From Pseudoips prasinana (lineage: Eukaryota; Arthropoda; Insecta; Lepidoptera; Nolidae), in the NCBI GenBank assembly GCA_951640165.1, contig OX621255.1, positions 25,952,001-26,016,000 on the forward strand: DNA of 64,000 bases, in the 5' to 3' direction. Below are positions 39,817-48,800 of the stretch, in pieces (the first letter of the stretch is position 1; every line of letters starts with the position of its first letter). The notes under the pieces were generated by a model. It saw nothing but the letters and a program-made list of their open reading frames with translations. It made no database searches and was not told where the DNA came from. Both the position numbers and the translations under genes were made by a program.

Positions 39817-42800
39817 CTGGAAAGAAACAGAACAAAGTTTTAGAGAACTATGTCACAAAATTATCGATGATCTTGGAATTTTAAATGAAAAATTATCCAG
39901 ATGAATTAAGGCAGGCAATAGGTAGCCTCATAGCTAGATGCTCTTACTGGTCCATAAGTGATCTGGTTAAATAAATAGGCTCGCGGTTCACGTGTCTGTG
40001 CTTCGGAAGGCACGTAAAACTGTCGGTGCTGAACAAAGGTCTGATCCAAACATCGCCATAACTGCCGGTTTTGCACTATCCGCATCCAGTGGCATACAGC
40101 GACCCAACACAACAAACAACCACCGAACAAGTACCGAAAGATGCAGCGTGTGTAGGCCCCCTATAAGACGAACAGATGATCTTGTGGGGGTCGCTGTAAA
40201 CAAGATCATTGGTTCGTCTTATAGGGGGCCTATTCACGCTGCTTCTTTCGGTTCTTGGTAGTCACCCAAGAACCTTTCTGCCCCAGCGGCCGTCTTCGGT
40301 TCTAAGAAGAGCCCTGCCCACTGTCACTTCTACTTGGCAATTCTTCAGCAGGAATAATAGTTTTACTTATTCTCTTAAACATAGAGAGCAGCCGTAAAAT
40401 AACCAGGCGACAAAAAAACCTTAGTTTTGATACCACGATTAATATAGTGTGGGGATTAAACTCTAAACTTCCCAGGACTACAGGTACTTTCTCAATTGTC
40501 AGAGATCAGAGTCAATTGCTCTCACCGGTCTGTGAGTGATCAGCGAAGTCTTGGGTATCAAGGCACGCTATTAGTCCGTAGAAGGAGGACCGACTTAGTG
40601 ATTTCATTATTCAGCGTCTTCGTGTTTCAGAAGACACGTTAAGCACGGAGCACGGTTGTAGTTATTAGACAGCAGTTGTTAAACCAAGTTCAAGCATGAC
40701 TGGCTTGGTTTAACAACTGCTGTCTAATGACAATAAACAACAGTTGTTAAACCAAGCCAGTCATGCTTGAACTTGGACACGGGGATAACTACTGCTTATA
40801 CGATATGTAATTAAAGTCTGCTACCACTAATCGTCATAACAACTGTGAAAAGGCCACTGCTGGACCAAAGCCTCCCCCAAGAATTATCGTGGAAGAATAT
40901 GCCATAATCGCTACGCTTGGCAGACGGGTTGGCGATCGCAGTATGATGGTAATAGTACTCAGAGAGACGTCCGCCCTCTGGTAGATATTCCCTCGGGTCG
41001 ACTTCTACGCCCCCCACGGGATGAGATGGGGTGATGATATTCTGTATGATATTCGCGCGCCGTCCCACATAGCAGTACCACTAATATCGGTTACCTATAA
41101 GTAGCACTTTGTTGCATACCTTTGAATTCCACCATTGATCTTTCTTCGCCACCAAAGTCTTTCGGTAAGTATCTTGTAGGTAAATGTTTATGCAAATCTT
41201 CTAGAGTATCATGCACTTGTATGCGCTCCATTATCTTTGGACTAAAGAACTGCTTCATAAATGTTATGGTGTGGTTTAGGAGGTTGGTAGCGTTTAAAAC
41301 ATGTATCGTGTTTATTCGGAGACCTAGACCTTCCTGAAATTTAAATAATAAGAATTAGAAAATTAATTGTAAATAATAAATATGCTTCACCAAACCATAG
41401 CGGTGACAGCCTTCCAACGCAGAATGTACAGACGCCAGCACATCCAGTTAAAATCCGTCAAATTTCTTTTTTTTATTTTGGGGTAGCTGGATGTGCTGGC
41501 GTCTGTACAATCAAACTCAGGTGTGGCGAAAAGAATTAGCGAGTTGGTAAACTATATTGATTAAGGTTCTCCTTTTAAATTAACTTCAAGGGATTGTTTT
41601 GTTGTAGAATGTATCAGACATTATGGGGTTGGCGTATCCACTGGGATGAAGACCCCAATTATATCAATACAGATATTTAAAAAAATGTTTAATGCTATAT
41701 ATTAGTATTGCGGGATATATCTAGCCAATGGTTACATATGAATATTAAATCCTTTTCCCCGTTTCATGATTTAATAAACGCGTACCTATTCTTAAAGATA
41801 TATACAACAATACTGTTGTAGAAGGAGTCCTCAATAAAAAAAACATTTTAGACCATAGTCAAAAGTACACTTACATGGAACACATGAGCTGACTTTTGCA
41901 TTATCGTTGGGCTCAGCCTCAAAACATGGCCGAACGTGGCGTTTTTTAAGTCCAATACCCAGATGTCGCCCAAAAAGTAGTCATGTTTCATTCTGATGTC
42001 ACCCAACTGAAAGAAAAACGCATATCATAAACCAAACATAGACCAACACGAAATATTTATTTATTTATTTGGTTCACCGACAATTGTTTACACCAACAGT
42101 ACACAAGATAACAAATATTTATGATACAAGTAGCAGTGTAACAATCACTTATAGGTAAACACCACATGGGTAATTAACAAAAAGATGAAATAGTAAGCTA
42201 ATAGTAAAATATTGCATTTTTTATTTACATGCAAGCGTCAACTGTTGCGTATCGAATGTGCACAATTTCTTATCATGCACATGTAGGTACTGACGCCAGC
42301 ACATCAAGCAACCCCAGTCTGTCAAATTTCCCCAATTGAAAGTGAACCTTATGCTTTTGTGATAAAGTTGAAAATCTATAAAAGATATTTGACAAATTGG
42401 GGTAGCTGGATGTGCTGGCGTCTGTACTGATGGACAAAAGCAGATTTGCTTCTTCTGGGTTGTGGGCTTTAATAGACAAATAATATAACATGCGAATATA
42501 ACATCTTTCACTGAGAGGTGACGTCGACGAGAATCCCCACACCATCACAACCAGAAAGGTGGTGCAGAAAGGTTCTCCAATGGCGACCACGAACTGAAAG
42601 ACACAGCGTGGGTAGTCCCCGTACAAGGTGGACCGATGATCTTGTGAGGGTGCTGGGAGACGCTGGTTGAGGGTAGCGCAAGACCGGCCATTGTGGAGAT
42701 CTTTGGGGAGGCCTTTATCCAGCAGTAGGCGCCTTTCGTCGGATATGATGATGATGATTAACTAGAGAATGGGCGGCGTCTCTAAAAACGATGGCCATCA

Positions 42801-45800
42801 TACTGCGATCACCAATGCGTCTGACAAGTGTGACGATTATGGCACATCCAAAGAAATGAATGGTCAATAAATTTGTAATTGAAAAGCAATTGTGCACCGT
42901 CGTGTAGCATACTGGAAATCGCTGGATGCGGATAGCGCAAGACCGGCCATTGTGGAGATCTTTGGGGGAGGCCTTTGTCCAGCTGTGGACGTCTTTCGGC
43001 TGATATGATGATGAGGTAGCATACTCTATCACCACAATTGACTTGTTAGCATATCTACTTTATTATGTATTTCCATGTTCAGCATTAACCATATAGTAGA
43101 TTTGACTGCCACGTTTGACCAGAGAGCTCAACCGCAAACAATGAATTTGAGTGCTCAAATACCAAGTCAGGCAAAAATCGGTCGGTTTTATGGAAAGAAT
43201 AACATACAGTAGGTACCAGCTCGGAGTCTGAAAGTTGATGGTGGTATACGCCCTGACTTCGGAGAGCACGGCAAGCTATTATTTCTGCTTCTAATCTCTT
43301 CTCGGTCGTATTGAATAGCCATCCCATTGGATTACGAGAGTGAAAGAATAGAAACTCCACTTGTCTTTGCGCACACTCTTCTGCGCTTTATACTCGTATT
43401 CCTGCGTCATTGGCTAGCCATCATTGAGAGAAAACCTGTCACTTATATTATATAATAAAAAATATTCATCTATCTAATCATATTATGAAGAGGTAACGTT
43501 TGTGAGGTTGTGAGTTTGTGACGTTGTAAGGGGTAATCTCTGGATCTACTGAACCGATTTTCAAAATTATTTCATGCTACGTTATTGTGAAGTATAGGCT
43601 ATGAAACATTCCAAAATTAATAACACATCTTTACTTAAACTTGAATAATGTAATCCATCCAAAGGAAAGGAACAAAGTCGGCGGGAACTGCTAGTAATTC
43701 ATATTTCATCATCATCATCATATCAGCCGAAAGACGTCCACTGCTAGACGAAGGCCTCCCCCAACGATGTCCAAAATAGCCGGTCCTGCGCAGAATAAAT
43801 TCATAATAATTCATATTTACCATAAAAGTATTCCTCATAAATACTTCATCAGAAAAACTGCTCGGATTGGTGTCTGTGATTTTAATTACTGTCACCCTGT
43901 GTCCTTTGTATAATTTAGGCATCGTTACTTGCAGACTGGAATGAAACAACAAATAGAATAAAACAATAATATATAAAACAAATATTAACAATTACATTTT
44001 AATAATATCTAGACATTCAATGAAATGCGGGCAGAGAGAATTCGCCATAAATGCTCTCTGCCCGCATTTCATTTGCAATTGCCAATCTCGACGGAGACAA
44101 GTCAAATACAGTGCTACAGAGGTTATAATAATTCTCTTGTCAGTATCTCAACACCTACGTGTTTTGGTATCCATCCCCGTATATCATGTCAGCCGAAAAA
44201 TGTCCACTGCTGGACAAACGCCCCAAAAGACTGCCATAACAAAACATGAAAAATAATCATCAAATTTTATTAGATTTAAACGTTCATACATTACATTTAT
44301 TTATAAATAAATGCGCGCACCCTATTTCGGGATATTGCAAAATTGATCATTGACACATCACGTGACCAGAAGGCTGGCCTTTATTTTGGTCAATGAATCA
44401 GTATTGCCATACAACGTGGCAATGCTGCCAGTCTTCTGGGTACGTTCCCCGACAACGATGAGGATTTTTTTTTGACGCTGTTTAGATTTAGTTTATTTTA
44501 TATTTATGTAGTGTAGTTTAATGTAGTTTTTAATTTTTATCTATATTATCTTTAGGAACGATTAATTATTATAATGTTATTTAAAAATAATTGCATATAA
44601 CTTCTCGAAATACACAATATATTTTTTTAAACTTACTTGCACGTTGCATAGTATTCTCATTGTTTTTTTTATGTATTTTTTAAATTATATTTTTTATCGT
44701 ATTATACGTATATACATATACCTACTATATTTCGCATTTATGAATATTTAGATTTTTTTTATAATTTGTAAAATTATACTTATTTATTGATCCAGCTTAT
44801 TGATGTAAAACATCTATAGCCGCACGTTAAACAGATTTCTGCCGTGGCGACGCATGCCGTGGCGACGCGTCGCGTCGCCACGCTATACGATAGTAGTGTG
44901 TACGGTGTGGCGACGCGTGGCTATGCGCAATCGACTTTTTATTTTATCATTATGACATATTTAGTTCCTATCACAATATGTTCTTTTCTGCATATTACGA
45001 GAGTCATGGTAGTTAGCCACTGAATTCATTCTATTGTCTAGAAATCAGAAAAAAGGTGAGTAAAATTTAACATAATAATGAATACAAACATAAATAAAAT
45101 CTTATTATCATATGAAGGTAGTAATTTAGCACTGTCTGACTTGTCAAACTTTTTTATGTTCCTTTTATAATTAGTTCCTTTTGAAATAGTATTATTTCGG
45201 TAAGAATTATTTATATAATGCATCTCGTTGTAATTAACTACAAAAAAATTATAATAATAATGTCCTGGGACATTATTGACACACGGGCATCTGATCCCAA
45301 ACTAAGCAGAGTTTGTACTATGGAAAACAGATGACTGATATACTAAATATAGGAACTACTTTTTCTTTTGTAAATACAAACTTATATTTATAAATTACAC
45401 CCAGACTTAGGACAAACAGGCATGTTCATGCACACAAATATCTGTCCTGGGTGGGATTCGAACCCACGACCTCCGGCGTGGAAAGCAAGCAAATGTTTGC
45501 CAACCACGCCAACAGGTCCGTCAAATTAAATAATACATTCTAAAGTATAACGAAAATATGGTTTTAAATTATAGAAAATCCTTGTAATTTATTTTATAAT
45601 AACGAGAAACATTCTATTTAAAAGTGTTAACAATATATATATAATATCTTATTAGATCCAAAAGAAATCCTTTTTGATCTTTATATTATTATGAAAGATG
45701 TGTTTAGATTGTATGAATGATTTATAGTTCATTGTTAATGCGAGGATGCTGTGTAGCTGACTATCTCATCCCGTGGGGGGCGTAGTTGTAAACCCGAGGA

Positions 45801-48800
45801 AAAATGGCTCACTGACCGAGTAGCAGCAACAATCTGGGTGCCCATCGAACTGCCATCGCCAGTATAGGTACTAGGCGATTATGGCATATCACTCCAAATG
45901 ATGGAAATATTTTGGAAAGAGCTATGTCCAGTGGTGGTCGTCATTCGGCTGAATATCTCACAAGCATACCCGTTTGAATAAAGAAACAATAATCATATCA
46001 GCAATCAGTGTACAAGATACATACCAAAAAATCAGTAGGCGCTTTAACTAATTAATTTACTAAAATAATACTTTGTTGCAAACATAGATAATATAATAGG
46101 AGAATAGGATATGTTGAATGTGTAAATGACATATTTGTCTATATGTACCAGAATCGGCAACTTTAATCAAAAATGTAAACTATAAAAAATTTGTGCAATA
46201 GGTTGAGCAGATAGATATAATAATATTTAGGGAAAATGTCACACAGATCATCCTAGCCCCAAACTAAGCAAGGCGACGATATACTTACTTATATAGATAG
46301 ATAAATACGTATATACATAAAAACATCCATGACTCAGAAACAAATATTCGTGCCCATCACACAAATATTTGCACTTACCGGGATTCGAACCCAGGACCAC
46401 CAGCTTCGTAGGCAGGAGCACTACCAACTAGGCTACGGCGACCGTCTATCCACAAAAGTTTGAGATCAGTTTTTATTAAACTGTGTGGTTTCCAGCTTAG
46501 AAAGAATAGTAGGGCCACCCCATACCATCCCGTGGGTATCGTAAAAGGCGATTAAGGGATACATCAGACAGTTGGGCAACAGCGCCACCTGTGTACTAGC
46601 TACCACCTAACTGAAGTCAACAACTCGCATGCCAAGCGCGGGGACTAAGGCAAACCCCTCCCGGTGGGAACTTTATAGATACCTTTTGGGGAGGCCGTTG
46701 TACAGCCGTGGGGGCTGATGATTATGATTTTTCCCAAAGAATACAATATTCTTTATACCATCAATATTTGAATGTAATATTAATAATATTTGTTTCTGAA
46801 TCATGGATGTTTTCTATGTATATAAGTATTTATCTATCTATATAAGTATGTATATCGTCGCCTGGTACCCATAGTACAAGTTTTGCTTAGTTTGGGGCTA
46901 GGATGATCTGTGTGACATTGTCCCTAAATATTATTATTAAAGACCTGAAGATTTAAATAATCTTGAAATAATAAGCCAATTATAATATTAAAATCTTTAT
47001 TTTTTTAAAGACAACGCCCGCTCTAGTGTGTCTTATCCCTGTATGGCGGGGTGCTTTACAAACAAATAATAGACGGACACAAATTACATCCAGACTTAGA
47101 ACAACTATTTATGGGTTACACAAATAGTTGTCCGGCGCGGGACTGGAACCCGCGACATGTGACGCGACTGTATTAACCGCTGCGACACACGTGTAGTCAA
47201 TTCAATTTAGAACCTATCGTATTCCACATAACCAAGAGGCGCATACTTGAGGCGCGCTGACGGTCATAAGTATAGCATGCGGCATAAAGACCGTCTGCGA
47301 CCAGTGTCACGACACCTAGAAAAAACAGCTAGGCTAGTGCATGCAATGGCGCCGGCCGTCTACAACAGACTTCCAGAGGACGTGAGAAAGCCTGGCTCTA
47401 GAAATGCGTTTAAATATAAGACTAAAAAGTGGCTTGTTGAACAGACATTTTATCAATATGACGATTTAATGAAACTGCCATTGACATAGTATGTAACGAC
47501 ATTAATTAATTTAATTGTTTTGCAATTGAACTGTATTATATTTTATTTTAATTATTTTATGTATCAATGTTTAAAATGGGCTTATTATAATTTTTATTTA
47601 ACTATTCACATCGTATAATTCTTTGTAATTCTTTGTAATTTAATTTTATTATAATATATTTATCTTGACATGTAACATAATTCTCTTTTACCAATAAAAT
47701 GTATATAATATGAATATGAATATTCCTTAACAAAATTAATGTTCTTCTTGACTATAACAAAAACTACATATTATAAATTTGCACGTTTCATAACATGTGA
47801 TACCGTATTTTTTTTAAATAGCAAAGAAATCCCACGTTAAATCAAATAAATTAATTCATGTAAGACAATGCCCGAAGAAGATTTGATAATTATCTCACTA
47901 AATATTAAACATAATTATTTTTATAATAAGTTCCTTTTTCACTTTATTTTTAGCATTGTTTCTATTGTATTAATTTGATTTTAATATATTAGATAAGCAA
48001 ACTTTATAGAACACTTAAATACAGACGTTTTAACGCAAAGTTTTATCTTTTGTGTTGCTGTGAATATTAATAGCTAGGGGATATCTAGGGACAATGTCAC
48101 ACAGATCATCCTGGCCCCAAACTAAGCAAAGCTTGTACTATGGGTACCAGGCGACGATATACATATCTACTTATATAGATAGATAAATACATAGAAAACA
48201 TCCATGACTCAGAAACAAATATTCGTGCTCATCACACAAATATTTGCACTTACCGGGATTCGAACCCAGGACCACCAGCTTCGTAGGCAGGAGCACTACC
48301 AACTAGGCTACGGTGACCGTCGATTATAAGAATAATTATTGAACTCTATTTTTGTCTCACTCAATTTACCGATCTCTCGCCTCTCCCCGTCAGTAACCGC
48401 CCAGAGTCGAGGTTCGAACCCCAAAGGGGGTGCCCTCCGACGCGGGTACTTAGTTTGTAGTTGAACTTGCTAGACGGTTCGAGCCCACGCTCACCTCTAT
48501 AGTCCGGTGAAGCAGTAAAAGTCGTCAGGCTAACTGCACGCGTCATGTTAAATAAACCGGCCAAGTCCGAGTCGGACTCGCCCATGAAGGGTTCCGCAGC
48601 AGCAAGTATTTCAGTTGATTAAATGAAAGGTAAATTGCGGTTTACGATTTATTCGGATAAAAAAAAACTACTTACTAGATCTCGTTAAAACCAATTATTG
48701 TTGTTAGTTTACATGGTAATGTACATCATATATTTTTTTTTGTTTTATATCTCTTTTATTTTAGAAGTTACAGGGGGGGGGGACTCATTATTCCACTTTG

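Noticed and set aside
42273..42626. 117-residue minus-strand ORF
   Set aside because: It runs through a MITE-P and an RTE fragment; no protein similarity.
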